Source: Treponema sp. (GTDB lineage Bacteria; Spirochaetota; Spirochaetia; Treponematales; Treponemataceae). Taken from it: a DNA stretch of 64,000 nucleotides. Within the stretch, counting starts at the first letter, position 1, and every line of letters begins with the position of its first letter. Position numbers and translations under genes: made by a program. The stretch spans positions 1-64,000 of the forward strand of contig JAGAZO010000003.1 in the NCBI GenBank assembly GCA_017940005.1, read 5' to 3'. The notes beneath the pieces were generated by a model, which was not told where the DNA came from, did no database searches, and saw only the letters and a program-made list of their open reading frames with translations. Positions 1 to 9,677 of the stretch are shown in pieces.

Positions 1-153
1 CTATCCTGCGGAGTCAGGCGGCTATGCTTCGACCGCCTGAAAGGCGGCGCCTTTCGTTAGCCAAAAAGGTCTGCCGCCTTTGGGAAACAGTCCGAATCGA
101 ACGGAAGCCATCCGGCCTTCTGTCTGCAGCCACCCTGCCTGTTTCCGAATAAA

Positions 154-189
154 AAAACTGTACCGGCAGGACATTGCCAGTACAGTTTT
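154..189 (-). terminator. strong hairpin, terminator-like on the minus strand
   Basis: A 15-bp stem with one mismatch (154-168 with 175-189) surrounds a six-base loop. Read on the minus strand the stem is followed by a run of T, the form of a Rho-independent terminator. On the plus strand the 3' arm also ends in four T. What transcript it would end is unclear, since no minus-strand gene is seen to its right before the NhaC-type gene. Confidence 0.55.
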
Positions 190-306
190 CATTGTGGTGA
201 AAGCATAAGCAAACCTGCCGAAGCGGATAAGCGAAATAATTCCGTGCCCGCTTATATGCGAAAATATCACAAATCGTTGAGACTGGCGGTTGCATAACTT
301 CCCCAA

Positions 307-315
307 TGATATAAT
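307..315 (+). promoter_or_regulatory. extended -10 promoter for the NhaC-type gene
   Basis: TGATATAAT combines a TGN extension with a perfect TATAAT at 310-315. No -35 box at ideal spacing is seen. Transcription would start about 322, giving a leader of roughly 43 nt that holds the strong ribosome site at 348-355. Confidence 0.5.
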
Positions 316-364
316 TTATGATAAGATTAACGAATATTTTTAATTGGATGGAGGAAATAAAAAA

Positions 365-1978
365 ATGACTAGTTTTGGCATGTGGGGAATCATTCCGCCG
401 CTTTTAACAATTGTGCTTGCGTTCGTTACAAAAGACGTTATTGTCTCGCTCTTTCTTGGTATTTTGTCAGGTACGCTCATCATTGCAGGCGGCAACCCGC
501 TTTTAGCACTTGTCAATCTTACAGACGCGCTTGCCGCTTCACTTGTTGACGAATGGAATATCCGCATTTTTCTTTTCTGCGCATTGCTCGGCGGTCTCGT
601 GGGCATGCTTTCAAAAACGGGCGCCGCTGGTGCGTTTGGGCAGTGGGCTTCCGCAAAACTCAAAACGAGCAAAGGCGCTTCCCTAATGACGTTTATTTTC
701 GGTTTAATAATTTTTATCGACGATTATTTTAACTCTCTCACGGTAGGCACAATTATGCGCCCCATCAGCGATAAGACAAAAATTTCTCGCGCAAAGCTTT
801 CGTACATCCTCGACTCGACGGCAGCACCCGTGTGCATCATTGCACCTATTTCAAGTTGGGTTGTCACTGTTATGTCTATTGTAAAAGGTTCTGAAGGATT
901 TGACGCGCTGCACATGACGCCATTTGAATTTTTCATTCGTTCTATTCCATATAATTTGTACGCGCTCGGAGCACTTGCGTTTGTGCTCATCATCATTTTA
1001 ACAAAGCGCGATTTTGGTCCCATGAAAGAATCGGAAGCGCTTGCTGTGAGTGGGAAACTGTTCAACGAAGAAAAATATGGCGCTGTCGTTGGTGAAGTTG
1101 ATAGTGCAGTAAACAGCACGGCAAAACCAATAGACATGCTGTTTCCGATTATCGTACTTATTTTGACAGCGCTCATATTTTTCCCGGTGACGACGTGGAT
1201 GAGCGCAGTTGACGGCGAAACGTATATGTCGTTCAGCCAAGCTGCTGCGAGCATTTCTGTCAGCGACGCATTCAAAGACACAGACGCATCTGTTGCGCTG
1301 TTTTATTCAATCATCTTCACTATTTTTGCAACATACATCTATTACATTGCGCGAAAATTATTGAATTTGAGCGGCGCGGGAGAAGCGTTGCGTGACGGTA
1401 TCAAGTCTATGATTCCGGCGTTAATAATTCTTGTAATGGCGTGGACAATCGGTACGATTATTAAATCATCACCTGAAGATGGCGGTCTCGGACTCGGTAC
1501 GTATCTTTCGGCGCTTGTCGTAAAAGGCAATTTCCCGCTCGCGCTCATTCCGATGATTGTATTTGCACTCTCTGCGCTTATCTCATTTGCGACAGGTACG
1601 AGCTGGGGCACATTCGGCATTATGATTCCGCTCGTCATGCCTATTGCAACGGGGCTTGCACAGGCAAAGGGACTCGACCAGCATGCACTCGTGAATGCGT
1701 GCATGATTTGCATTGCGGCTGTTGTAGGCGGTGCAGTTTTTGGTGACCATGCATCTCCCATATCAGATACGACAATCCTTTCTTCGACGGGAGCGGGCTG
1801 TCCGCATCTCGAGCACGTTGCCACACAAATGCCGTATGCAATTTTTATTGCGCTGTGTTCAGCGGTGGGTTTTATTGCAGGCGGCTTTGTTATGAATATA
1901 TTTGTTGCGTGGATTGTGTTTGCAGCTGTTCTTGCAGCAGGCATTGTATTTTTGCCAAAGATGTTTGAATCAAAATAA
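365..1978 (+). CDS. NhaC-family Na+/H+ antiporter
   Basis: This 537-residue polytopic inner-membrane protein belongs to the NhaC family, which exchanges sodium for protons and, in some members, couples malate or lactate. Long hydrophobic segments alternate throughout. Two family-typical stretches are visible: GTSWGTFGIMIPL in the C-terminal half and GDHASPISDTT followed by HLEHVATQMPYA near the end. The start is placed at 365, because TGGAGGAAAT at 348-357 is a good ribosome site for that ATG; the ATG at 344 overlaps this site. It is followed after about 100 bases by a sodium:solute symporter, so the pair may handle sodium circulation. The exact substrate is not shown by sequence. Confidence 0.9.
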   Translation: MTSFGMWGIIPPLLTIVLAFVTKDVIVSLFLGILSGTLIIAGGNPLLALVNLTDALAASLVDEWNIRIFLFCALLGGLVGMLSKTGAAGAFGQWASAKLKTSKGASLMTFIFGLIIFIDDYFNSLTVGTIMRPISDKTKISRAKLSYILDSTAAPVCIIAPISSWVVTVMSIVKGSEGFDALHMTPFEFFIRSIPYNLYALGALAFVLIIILTKRDFGPMKESEALAVSGKLFNEEKYGAVVGEVDSAVNSTAKPIDMLFPIIVLILTALIFFPVTTWMSAVDGETYMSFSQAAASISVSDAFKDTDASVALFYSIIFTIFATYIYYIARKLLNLSGAGEALRDGIKSMIPALIILVMAWTIGTIIKSSPEDGGLGLGTYLSALVVKGNFPLALIPMIVFALSALISFATGTSWGTFGIMIPLVMPIATGLAQAKGLDQHALVNACMICIAAVVGGAVFGDHASPISDTTILSSTGAGCPHLEHVATQMPYAIFIALCSAVGFIAGGFVMNIFVAWIVFAAVLAAGIVFLPKMFESK

Positions 1979-2076
1979 TAATTATTAATTTTGAAACATG
2001 TATATAGGCGGCGACTTGATGCCTGCTATTTATGCCAAGAATTTGTTTATGGGGAGATTATTTTTGAGGACTAATT

Positions 2077-3621
2077 ATGATTATTAAAATTTTGCTACTT
2101 ATCGTTTTCTTTTCTGTGATGATTTGCGTCGGTTTTTACTGTCGGCGTAATTCAACTGACGTTAACGGATTTGTACTCGGTGGGCGCAATGTCGGACCGT
2201 GGCTTACTGCATTCGCGTATGGCACTTCATATTTTTCTGCTGTTGTTTTTGTCGGTTATGCGGGGCAATTCGGATGGCGATATGGCATTGCTGCGACATG
2301 GGCAGGAATCGGCAATGCACTTATCGGTTCGCTTATGGCATGGGGTGTACTTGGACGGCGCACACGTATTATGACGCAGCATCTCAACTCGGCAACGATG
2401 CCGGAATTTTTTGGCAAACGTTTTGGCAGTGCATCATTAAAGTTTGCGGCATCTGCGGTCACTTTCATTTTTCTGATTCCGTACACAGCTTCTCTGTATA
2501 ATGGACTCTCACGTTTATTTGCAATGGCGTTTAATGTTGATTACGCTGCGTGTGTCGTCGTTATGGCGCTGCTTACCGCCGTGTATGTCATCGCAGGCGG
2601 TTATATGGCAACGGCAATTAACGACTTCATACAAGGCATCATAATGATTTTAGGTATTTGCGCTGTGATTGCAGCTGTTATCGCCAGCAAAGGTGGCTTG
2701 ATGGCAGCATTCGATGGGCTTGCACGTGTCTCTGACGCAAGTGTTTCTTCAACGCCAGGAATATTTGCATCGTTTCTCGGTCCCGATCCGCTTAATTTGC
2801 TTGGCGTTGTCATTCTCACTTCGCTCGGTACATGGGGCTTGCCGCAGATGGTGCAGAAATTTTACGCGATTAAAAGCGAAAAATCTGTATATACCGGTAT
2901 GGTAATTTCAACAGTCTTTGCATTTTTTGTAGCCGGTGGCTGCTATTTTCTCGGAGGCTTCGGGCGACTTTTTTCTGATAAAATCAATATTGCTGTAGAC
3001 GGCTATGATGCAATTATTCCGACAATGCTTTCGGGGCTTCCCGACATATTAATTGCTGTTGTTGTTGTGCTCGTCATGTCGGCGTCTATGTCGACACTTT
3101 CTTCTCTCGTACTTACTTCAAGTTCAACGCTCACGCTTGATTTTTTGAAAGGCGTTACCGCCAAAGAGATGAGCGAGAAGAAGCAAGTTTTTCTTATGCG
3201 GATGTTAATCATTATGTTTATTGCGGTCAGTGTCTTTATTGCAATTTTGCAGTATCGCTCAAACGTTACATTTATTGCACAGCTCATGGGTGTTTCGTGG
3301 GGCGCTCTTGCGGGTGCGTTTCTTGCGCCATTTTTGTATGGTTTGTATTGGAAAAAAACAACAAAATATGCGTGTTGGATAAATTTTATTTTTTCAACTG
3401 CTGTAATGATTGCAAATATTTTCGCGCGTGCTTATTTTCCTGAACTGCTCCGTTCACCTATCAATGCGGGTGCGTTTTGCATGATAGCGGGACTCATTAT
3501 TGTGCCGTTGGTTTCTGTCTTTACTGCAAAGCCGAATGCAATGCTCGTTGAAAATGCATTTTCATGCTATGAGCAAAAAGTTATGGTTGCACAGCGAGAG
3601 GCACTCGGAGAAACAGAATAA
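2077..3621 (+). CDS. sodium:solute symporter (SSS family)
   Basis: This is a 514-residue membrane protein with the hydrophobic pattern of the SSS/PutP/PanF family, which use a sodium gradient to import a small organic solute. Early motifs include FVLGGRNVGPWLTAFAYGTSYFSA, here spanning roughly residues 30-53, and a central GGYMATAINDFIQG, both characteristic of the family. The start ATG has GAGGA at 2066-2070. The substrate cannot be read from the sequence; pantothenate, proline, sugar or carboxylate members look alike at this level. The next gene begins 4 bases after the stop, so the two are probably co-transcribed and translationally coupled. Confidence 0.9.
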   Translation: MIIKILLLIVFFSVMICVGFYCRRNSTDVNGFVLGGRNVGPWLTAFAYGTSYFSAVVFVGYAGQFGWRYGIAATWAGIGNALIGSLMAWGVLGRRTRIMTQHLNSATMPEFFGKRFGSASLKFAASAVTFIFLIPYTASLYNGLSRLFAMAFNVDYAACVVVMALLTAVYVIAGGYMATAINDFIQGIIMILGICAVIAAVIASKGGLMAAFDGLARVSDASVSSTPGIFASFLGPDPLNLLGVVILTSLGTWGLPQMVQKFYAIKSEKSVYTGMVISTVFAFFVAGGCYFLGGFGRLFSDKINIAVDGYDAIIPTMLSGLPDILIAVVVVLVMSASMSTLSSLVLTSSSTLTLDFLKGVTAKEMSEKKQVFLMRMLIIMFIAVSVFIAILQYRSNVTFIAQLMGVSWGALAGAFLAPFLYGLYWKKTTKYACWINFIFSTAVMIANIFARAYFPELLRSPINAGAFCMIAGLIIVPLVSVFTAKPNAMLVENAFSCYEQKVMVAQREALGETE

Positions 3622-3625
3622 CGCA

Positions 3626-4558
3626 ATGGGTAATAGACATACAGCGAAAAAATTGTATCTTTTCTTATTAATAACGATAGGCACATTTATCGTTGGCAGC
3701 TGTATGTCAACGCGCATTGATGAAATAGTCGATGAAGAATTTTTTGTCCAAATAAATGCAAATGACAATTTTTTTATAGACGGCGAAACATATATTTTTT
3801 TACGGCTGTATAATCCAAAATATAAAAATGCATTAAGTCCTGGAAATATTCTCCGTGCAGGCATCAAGCTTACTGAAGTGAATTCATTTACGGCAAGTCA
3901 CTTGGCGATTGGGTTTGATTTGAATGATAATTTTTATGGTGTAACTGCAATGGGGAGACCGCAACTCAAAGTTGAGCATTTGTCAAACAGAAAAGGTAAT
4001 GAATTTCTTGAAGCATGTAATCCCAAAAAATCACAACAGATAACATGCGCTATTAAAGTGACTGCCGAAGAATATGAAAAAGCGAAGCGGTTTCTCATAA
4101 AAAATCGGTATGTCCAATATGATGTAAATAATAATTTTAAAATTGCACGCTATGCAATCAAACGCAGTTTTTTTACAAAGAAAGAAAAGCAAGATTTTAT
4201 AAATTTTTACCGTTCGGATAAAGATATTGAAGCTATTAACGCTATGGAAAATCAAAGAGCGCAGAAAAAATTTATCTGTTCAGGATTCATTGCATATATC
4301 TTATATAATTCCATTCAAAGCGTACATGATTTTTTTACAGATAATCGTATTGATTATCGTTACATTACCGTGACAGATATATTGTCTATACCGGGCGTGG
4401 AGTTGCTTTTTTCTTCTTATTGGGATGATTATATGCAAGCGGCCGGAAAGTTTGTCATGCAACATGAAAAATTTGCGATGTATTTTACTGACGAAATATA
4501 TTACCCCTTCATAGGGCATGCTGTTGGAACAGTCGGTATTGAAGGCAATATGCCATAA
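3626..4558 (+). CDS. lipoprotein with possible circularly permuted papain-like fold
   Basis: The 310-residue product has a signal peptide ending in VGSC, a plausible lipobox, so it is predicted to be a lipoprotein. The start at 3626 is chosen because it directly precedes the signal peptide and lies 4 bases after the symporter stop. The mature part contains ASHLAIGFD (about residue 85-95) and FICSGFIAYIL (about residue 215), a His-then-Cys order. That order is known from the permuted NlpC/P60-like (YiiX/YaeF, LRAT) papain fold, where the two residues form the active site. The assignment is inference from these two motifs only. The gene is visibly more AT-rich than its neighbours, which could mean faster evolution or acquisition. 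Confidence 0.6.
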   Translation: MGNRHTAKKLYLFLLITIGTFIVGSCMSTRIDEIVDEEFFVQINANDNFFIDGETYIFLRLYNPKYKNALSPGNILRAGIKLTEVNSFTASHLAIGFDLNDNFYGVTAMGRPQLKVEHLSNRKGNEFLEACNPKKSQQITCAIKVTAEEYEKAKRFLIKNRYVQYDVNNNFKIARYAIKRSFFTKKEKQDFINFYRSDKDIEAINAMENQRAQKKFICSGFIAYILYNSIQSVHDFFTDNRIDYRYITVTDILSIPGVELLFSSYWDDYMQAAGKFVMQHEKFAMYFTDEIYYPFIGHAVGTVGIEGNMP

Positions 4559-4570
4559 TTTTGCTCGCTT

Positions 4571-4769
4571 GTGGCAATTTTTAGGAATGTTTAAAAACGT
4601 CGCTAAAATGGCGCGGCGTTTTTAACTTGCAGTTTGCGAAGCTTCGTCATAGTTCACTTCGCAAACTTGCGTATTTACGTGTGCGCTCACGCGCACTAAT
4701 TGCACGCGCTCGCAAGTTGAAACTTGCTCTCGTGGCAATTTCAAAGAATGTTTAAAAACGTCGCTAAAA
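4571..4769. repeat. 38-bp direct repeat flanking a hairpin-rich spacer
   Basis: The segment 4571-4608 recurs at 4732-4769 with three mismatches out of 38. Between the copies lie further inverted repeats: an 11-bp perfect pair AGTTTGCGAAG (4631-4641) and CTTCGCAAACT (4657-4667), and the small hairpin CAAGTT-GA-AACTTG. No open reading frame of interest lies here. The arrangement looks like a tandemly duplicated intergenic element or a small REP-like unit. Confidence 0.6.
4593..4623 (+). terminator. Rho-independent terminator after the lipoprotein gene
   Basis: AAAAACGTCGC at 4593-4603 pairs with GCGGCGTTTTT at 4613-4623, an 11-bp stem with one G-T wobble that ends in a T run. It lies 35 bases after the stop of the 3626 gene and probably ends the transporter/lipoprotein transcript. 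Confidence 0.75.
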
Positions 4770-4793
4770 CGCTGTGTTGATGAGAGGAACAAT

Positions 4794-6098
4794 ATGACAC
4801 AAGGTGCAAAATATTTCCCCGTGTTTTTTATTTTATTAATTATTAATTTTTTCTGTGCGGTAGCGCAAGAACCACGTAATTTGTCTGCTGAACAGGCGGT
4901 GCGCATTTCATATAGCGGTGCATCGTCGTATTATTTTACTGAACGCACTGATTTGCGCCGCTACGACAATGGCACATACATTGGTCTTGTGAGCCGCGAG
5001 GTTCGCGCGTTTATTGCACCAGAAAGTGTTACAGACAGTAAAAATCTTGCAAGCGCGGGCGCACTGCAAAACAATGCATATTCTGACGCAAACAATTATG
5101 GCGGCAACAGCTATGACGGCAATTTTTACATTGTCGAAAAGACAGTGCGCAATATGACAGGCGTTGCAAAAAGTGTTCATGATGCGATTCCCGCGCGCTT
5201 TACAATAACGGCAGGCGGTGAGTTTGTCATGTACGAAGACAACGGCTATCCGTCGTTTAGAAGCTTTCCTGCGTTCAGCGATAAGCACATAAAGCTTGGA
5301 GAATCGTGGAGCGCGAACGCCGTGCGCACTGTAGACCCGCTCAACAAAGGCGTATTTACGCGTATTCCGATGTATGTGAATTATACCTACATTGGTGATG
5401 AAATGCGCGACAACGAAGCGGTGTATGTGCTCCGCGCGCAGTGGGCAACGCGCTACGGAAATGCAATCATCAAAAAGGATGGAGATGACATGCCGCGTTT
5501 TGACGAGCATGGAGATGTCGCGCTGCTTTCTGTGAGCGGTAGCCACAACGCAACAATGCACATAAGTAAAGCGACCGGGCGCGTAATCGTAGTGCGCGAC
5601 AGCGTTGACGAAACATATGTGTATGCGGACGGAAAACGCATTCAGTTCAAGGGAACGATTTCGCTTTTTACCGAGTATCCGCCGTCAGTTGAAAAAGAAA
5701 AAATCATTCCAGCGGTGGAGCGTGTTGCCCATGTGACATATGAGTCGACTGCGAGTGGATTAAAATTGACGATTGAAAATTTGCAGTTTAAAGCAGATAG
5801 CGCGGAATTGCTTTCTGGTGAAGCTTCCCGCCTCGATGAGATTGCTTCTTCTCTTAAAGTTGCATCTGCGTCGCAATTTCTCGTGGAAGGGCACACTGCT
5901 GCCACTGGCAACGAAAACGGCGAAATGACGCTTTCGCTTGAACGCGCTCATACAATCGCAACCGAACTTGCAAAACGAGGCATTGATGCAGATAAATTTA
6001 TTTGCAAAGGAAGTGGCGCGCACAAACCGATTGCTTCAAACGAAACACAAGAAGGGCGTGCAAAAAATCGTCGTGTGGAAATTACAATACTTGAGTAA
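4794..6098 (+). CDS. exported protein with C-terminal OmpA-like domain
   Basis: The 434-residue product begins with a typical signal peptide (hydrophobic residues about 8-22, cleavage after AVAQ or nearby). The last ~110 residues form an OmpA/MotB-type domain: [11 protein letters not shown], then [24 protein letters not shown] and [11 protein letters not shown]. In this family the domain binds peptidoglycan in the periplasm, so the protein probably tethers the outer envelope to the wall. The first ~300 residues are not recognised. GAGAGGA about 8 bases before the ATG supports this start. It precedes leuS with its own intervening promoter. Confidence 0.88.
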   Translation: MTQGAKYFPVFFILLIINFFCAVAQEPRNLSAEQAVRISYSGASSYYFTERTDLRRYDNGTYIGLVSREVRAFIAPESVTDSKNLASAGALQNNAYSDANNYGGNSYDGNFYIVEKTVRNMTGVAKSVHDAIPARFTITAGGEFVMYEDNGYPSFRSFPAFSDKHIKLGESWSANAVRTVDPLNKGVFTRIPMYVNYTYIGDEMRDNEAVYVLRAQWATRYGNAIIKKDGDDMPRFDEHGDVALLSVSGSHNATMHISKATGRVIVVRDSVDETYVYADGKRIQFKGTISLFTEYPPSVEKEKIIPAVERVAHVTYESTASGLKLTIENLQFKADSAELLSGEASRLDEIASSLKVASASQFLVEGHTAATGNENGEMTLSLERAHTIATELAKRGIDADKFICKGSGAHKPIASNETQEGRAKNRRVEITILE

Positions 6099-6116
6099 GA
6101 GGAACTTTTGTACGCC

Positions 6117-6146
6117 TTGCACGTTGCTCTACATGTAGAGTATACT
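6117..6146 (+). promoter_or_regulatory. leuS promoter with palindromic spacer
   Basis: TTGCAC (6117-6122) and TATACT (6141-6146) lie 18 bp apart. The spacer holds the perfect 14-bp palindrome CTCTACATGTAGAG (6127-6140), directly abutting the -10 box. Such a position is typical for a repressor operator, but no regulator can be named. Confidence 0.6.
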
Positions 6147-6199
6147 GTGCAGACACGTGTGAAAAAGGAGATGAGCTCATTGCGTTTTCAGGAGATGCT

Positions 6200-8869
6200 A
6201 TGTCAAAATATCCATTTGAAACAATAGAGCCAAAGTGGCAGTCATATTGGGAAGCAAACAAAACATTCAAAGTGGACGAGGATGAGCGCGTGCCAAAAGA
6301 AAAGCGGCGATATGTGCTCGACATGTTCCCGTATCCAAGCGGTGCGGGACTTCACGTAGGTCATCCGGAAGGCTATACGGCAACAGACATTTACTGTCGC
6401 TACTTGCGCATGAACGGCTACAACGTGCTCCATCCTATGGGCTATGACGCGTTCGGACTTCCCGCAGAAAATTATGCGATTAAAACGGGAACGCATCCGC
6501 GAACGACAACAGCTGCGAACATTGAACACTTTACTAAACAAATCAAAGCGCTCGGCTTTTCATATGATTGGGACAGATGCGTTGTCACGTGCGATGAAGC
6601 GTATTTTAAATGGACGCAGTGGATTTTTTTGCAGCTGTACAAAAAGGGGCTTGCATACGAAACAGATTCTCCCATAAACTTTTGCCCCAGCTGCAAAACA
6701 GGATTGGCAAACGAAGAAGTGAAAGAAGGAAAGTGCGAGCGGTGTGGCACAATTGTTACGCGAAAAACGATTCGCCAGTGGGTGCTTAAAATCACTTCGT
6801 ATGCAGACCGCCTGCTGCAAGATTTAGACGAGCTTGATTGGCCTGAAAGCGTCAAGCTCATGCAGCAGAATTGGATTGGACGTTCAACAGGCGCGGAAGT
6901 TGATTTTGCTATCGCCGATGAGAAGGGGAGCGCAACAGATAAAAAGCTCACTGTGTATACAACTCGCCCTGACACACTTTTTGGCGCAACATACATGGTC
7001 GTCTCTCCAGAGCATCCACTTGTTGATTTCCTTGCAACTGATGCGCAAAAAAAAGCTGTTGCAGCATATGTTGCAGCCGCTGCAAAAAAATCTGATTTGG
7101 AGCGCACCGATTTGGCAAAAGATAAGACGGGCGTTTTTACGGGAAGCTATGCGCTCAATCCTGTAAACGGTGCAAAAATCCCCATTTGGATTTCCGACTA
7201 CGTGCTCATCTCGTATGGAACAGGTGCAATCATGGCAGTTCCTGCACACGACGAGCGCGACTGGGATTTTGCAAAAAAATTTGATTTGCCAATTGTTAAA
7301 GTTGTTGCCTCAAAAGAAGAAGTTGCAGAACTTGCAAGCGGCGATATGCAGGCAGCGCAAAAAATACTGCGCGATGTGGCAAACGACAAAGCAGCGTATG
7401 AAAATTTTGTTGCGACATATCCGCATATTTTTAAAGTTGCAGAAAACTGCACGAGCGCAAAAGATGGCTACTCCATAAATAGTGGCAGTTTCAGCGGCAT
7501 GACGACGCTTGACGCAATCGAAAAAATTACTGCGTGGCTGTCGGAAAAAGGCATAGGCAAAAAAGCGGTGAACTACAAATTGCGCGACTGGATTTTCAGC
7601 CGCCAGCGGTACTGGGGCGAACCTATTCCGCTTGTGCACTGCGACAACTGCGGTACTGTTCCGCTCGATGAAAAAGATTTGCCGCTTTTGTTGCCCGACG
7701 TAAAAACGTATCAGCCAACTGGCACAGGTGAAAGCCCGCTTGCAGGAATCGATTCATGGGTGAACTGCACATGCCCGAAATGCGGCGGCAAAGCAAAGCG
7801 CGAAACGAATACAATGCCGCAATGGGCGGGAAGTTGCTGGTATTATCTTCGCTACATTGACCCGCACAACATAGAATGTTTTTGCGACAAGAAAAAAGAG
7901 CAGTACTGGATGCCTGTTGATTTATATGTCGGCGGAGCAGAGCACGCAGTGCTTCATCTTTTGTACGCGCGCTTTTGGCATAAAATGCTTTTCGACATAG
8001 GTGCAGTTTCTACAAAAGAGCCGTTTCAAAAATTAATAAATCAGGGGATGATTACGTCGTTTGCATACGAGCGCAAAAACAAGACGCTCGTTCCCGCAGA
8101 CGAAGTTGCAGAAGTGCAAGCGGACGTGTATGTGGAAAAGGCAACTGGCGAGCGCGTTACGCAGGTGATTGCAAAGATGAGCAAGTCGCTCAAAAACGTG
8201 GTGAACCCCGACGAAGAAATCAAGCAATATGGTGCAGACAGCGTGCGCATGTATGAAATGTTTATGGGGCCGCTTACTATGTCAAAACCGTGGAACACGC
8301 AGGGCATCATAGGAATCCATCGCTTCCTTGAAAAAGTATGGGCTGTAGGTGAAAAGCCGCTTTCCGAGGTAGACATGCTCGGCGCGCTCGACGACAAGGC
8401 TCTTGTGTCTTTGCGAAAAACATATGCACAGACAGTGAAAAAAGTCACTGACGACACGGCAACTCTTTCGTTCAATACGGCAATCAGCCAGATGATGATT
8501 TTTATTAATGAGGCGGCAAAGCTTGCTGCAATTCCGCGCGCACTGTGGGAAGGATTTGTCAAGATGATTTCATGCTATGCGCCGCATGTGGGCGAAGAAC
8601 TGTGGCAAAAACTTGGGCATACAAAAACGATTGCGTATGAAGCGTGGCCGACATTTGACGAGTCGTTTTGCAAAGACGACACAAAGACAATCGCTGTAAT
8701 GATAAATGGAAAGCTTCGCGCAACATTTGAAGTTGCTGCGGGCACTGCAAAAGACGAGCTGCAAAAAATTGCGCTTTCCACAGACAGCGCAAAAAAATAT
8801 TGTGATGGCAAAGAGATTGTTAAAATTGTCGTTGTGCCAGACAAATTGGTAAACGTTGTGGTGAAGTAG
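6200..8869 (+). CDS. leuS: leucine--tRNA ligase
   Basis: This 889-residue class I aminoacyl-tRNA synthetase charges tRNA-Leu in the cytoplasm. The HIGH signature appears as HVGHPEGYT near residue 50 within [18 protein letters not shown], and the KMSKS signature as AKMSKSLKN near residue 655. A zinc-binding cysteine cluster (CPSCKTG...CERCG) and the CP1 editing domain with [14 protein letters not shown] are present, as in bacterial LeuRS. Length is slightly above the usual ~860 residues. GGAGA at 6191-6195 supports the start. No defects are seen. A promoter with a palindromic spacer lies just upstream. Confidence 0.98.
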   Translation: MSKYPFETIEPKWQSYWEANKTFKVDEDERVPKEKRRYVLDMFPYPSGAGLHVGHPEGYTATDIYCRYLRMNGYNVLHPMGYDAFGLPAENYAIKTGTHPRTTTAANIEHFTKQIKALGFSYDWDRCVVTCDEAYFKWTQWIFLQLYKKGLAYETDSPINFCPSCKTGLANEEVKEGKCERCGTIVTRKTIRQWVLKITSYADRLLQDLDELDWPESVKLMQQNWIGRSTGAEVDFAIADEKGSATDKKLTVYTTRPDTLFGATYMVVSPEHPLVDFLATDAQKKAVAAYVAAAAKKSDLERTDLAKDKTGVFTGSYALNPVNGAKIPIWISDYVLISYGTGAIMAVPAHDERDWDFAKKFDLPIVKVVASKEEVAELASGDMQAAQKILRDVANDKAAYENFVATYPHIFKVAENCTSAKDGYSINSGSFSGMTTLDAIEKITAWLSEKGIGKKAVNYKLRDWIFSRQRYWGEPIPLVHCDNCGTVPLDEKDLPLLLPDVKTYQPTGTGESPLAGIDSWVNCTCPKCGGKAKRETNTMPQWAGSCWYYLRYIDPHNIECFCDKKKEQYWMPVDLYVGGAEHAVLHLLYARFWHKMLFDIGAVSTKEPFQKLINQGMITSFAYERKNKTLVPADEVAEVQADVYVEKATGERVTQVIAKMSKSLKNVVNPDEEIKQYGADSVRMYEMFMGPLTMSKPWNTQGIIGIHRFLEKVWAVGEKPLSEVDMLGALDDKALVSLRKTYAQTVKKVTDDTATLSFNTAISQMMIFINEAAKLAAIPRALWEGFVKMISCYAPHVGEELWQKLGHTKTIAYEAWPTFDESFCKDDTKTIAVMINGKLRATFEVAAGTAKDELQKIALSTDSAKKYCDGKEIVKIVVVPDKLVNVVVK

Positions 8870-8998
8870 AGGCACCGTGCACAATGCGCAATCGTGTGAC
8901 GAGCGGCGTTACATCATATGCGCAAACGTGGGCGCATATCGGGACGGCAGTGTTGCACGGCAAAATTGCATGCAATCATTTCTCTGTGCAGGAGTTTT

Positions 8999-9667
8999 AT
9001 GAGGTACAATGCGGTTATCTTTGACATGGACGGCACGATTCTCAACACGCTCGACGACTTGACAGATGCCACAAATTACGCGCTTGGAAAGCACGGTTTT
9101 CCCTCGTGCACGCGCGAAGCAGTGCGTTCGTTTGTCGGAAATGGCGCGGTCATGTTGATAAAGCGTGCGCTTGGCATTGAAACTGGCGACCGCGATTGCA
9201 GCGGTGAGTTGTTTGAAGCAGTGTATGCAGATTATTTTGCGTATTACAGGGCGCATTGCGCAGACAAAACAAAAGCGTATGACGGCATGCTTGATGTGCT
9301 CGCGCATCTACGTGCTGCTGGCGTGCATACAGCCGTCGTTTCAAACAAGCCGCACGAAGCGGTGTTACAGTTATGCCGCGATTATTTTCCTGATTTGTTC
9401 GATGAAGCAGTGGGCACGCGACACGGCATAAAGGAAAAGCCTGCGCCAGACGCTGTGCTTGAAATTATTAAAAAACTCGATGTGCAAAAAGAGGCGTGCA
9501 TATATGTCGGCGATTCAGATGTAGATATTGACACAGCAAAAAATTCAGCGATTCCATGCATAAGCGTTTCGTGGGGATTCAAGTCGCGTGAATTTTTAGA
9601 AGCGCACGGTGCAACGCGCATTGTAGATACAGCGGCGGAGCTTGAAAAGTTGCTGCTCGGCGAGTGA
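8999..9667 (+). CDS. HAD-family hydrolase, phosphoglycolate phosphatase type
   Basis: The 222-residue protein carries all HAD motifs: motif [11 protein letters not shown] at the N-terminus, motif II VVSNKP, a lysine in GIKEKPAPD, and motif [12 protein letters not shown]. The order and spacing match phosphoglycolate phosphatase (Gph) and related subclass I enzymes, which remove phosphate from small sugar phosphates. The start at 8999 is set by AGGAG at 8990-8994 and places motif I at the usual distance; the frame stays open upstream without a good start. The Fic gene begins 10 bases after the stop and is likely co-transcribed. The true substrate cannot be told from sequence. Confidence 0.85.
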   Translation: MRYNAVIFDMDGTILNTLDDLTDATNYALGKHGFPSCTREAVRSFVGNGAVMLIKRALGIETGDRDCSGELFEAVYADYFAYYRAHCADKTKAYDGMLDVLAHLRAAGVHTAVVSNKPHEAVLQLCRDYFPDLFDEAVGTRHGIKEKPAPDAVLEIIKKLDVQKEACIYVGDSDVDIDTAKNSAIPCISVSWGFKSREFLEAHGATRIVDTAAELEKLLLGE

Positions 9668-9677
9668 GGAAGCGGAA

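Larger units (their letters stand above)
1..364. other. hairpin-rich non-coding stretch before the NhaC-type gene
   Basis: No convincing gene is seen; the short frames here lack recognisable domains. The stretch is dense in inverted repeats. TCAGGCGG at 14-21 pairs with CCGCCTGA at 33-40. AAAGGC at 40-45 pairs with GCCTTT at 49-54. An 8-bp stem, 83-90 with 139-146, encloses three smaller hairpins. A 15-bp stem with one mismatch lies at 154-189. An extended -10 box sits at 307-315. The density of stems suggests a structured RNA or a dispersed repeat, but neither can be confirmed from this window. Confidence 0.5.

Noticed and set aside
83-146. Possible tRNA gene on the minus strand
   Set aside because: Outer stem and TTCGATT loop are present, but the total is 64 nt, the arms overlap and the anticodon loop lacks the usual U33, so it is listed only as a cloverleaf-like structure.
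8965-8976. Palindrome ATTGCATGCAAT before the HAD gene as an operator
   Set aside because: It is perfect but short and not near a recognisable promoter; similar ATTGCATG words occur elsewhere, so evidence is too thin for a feature.
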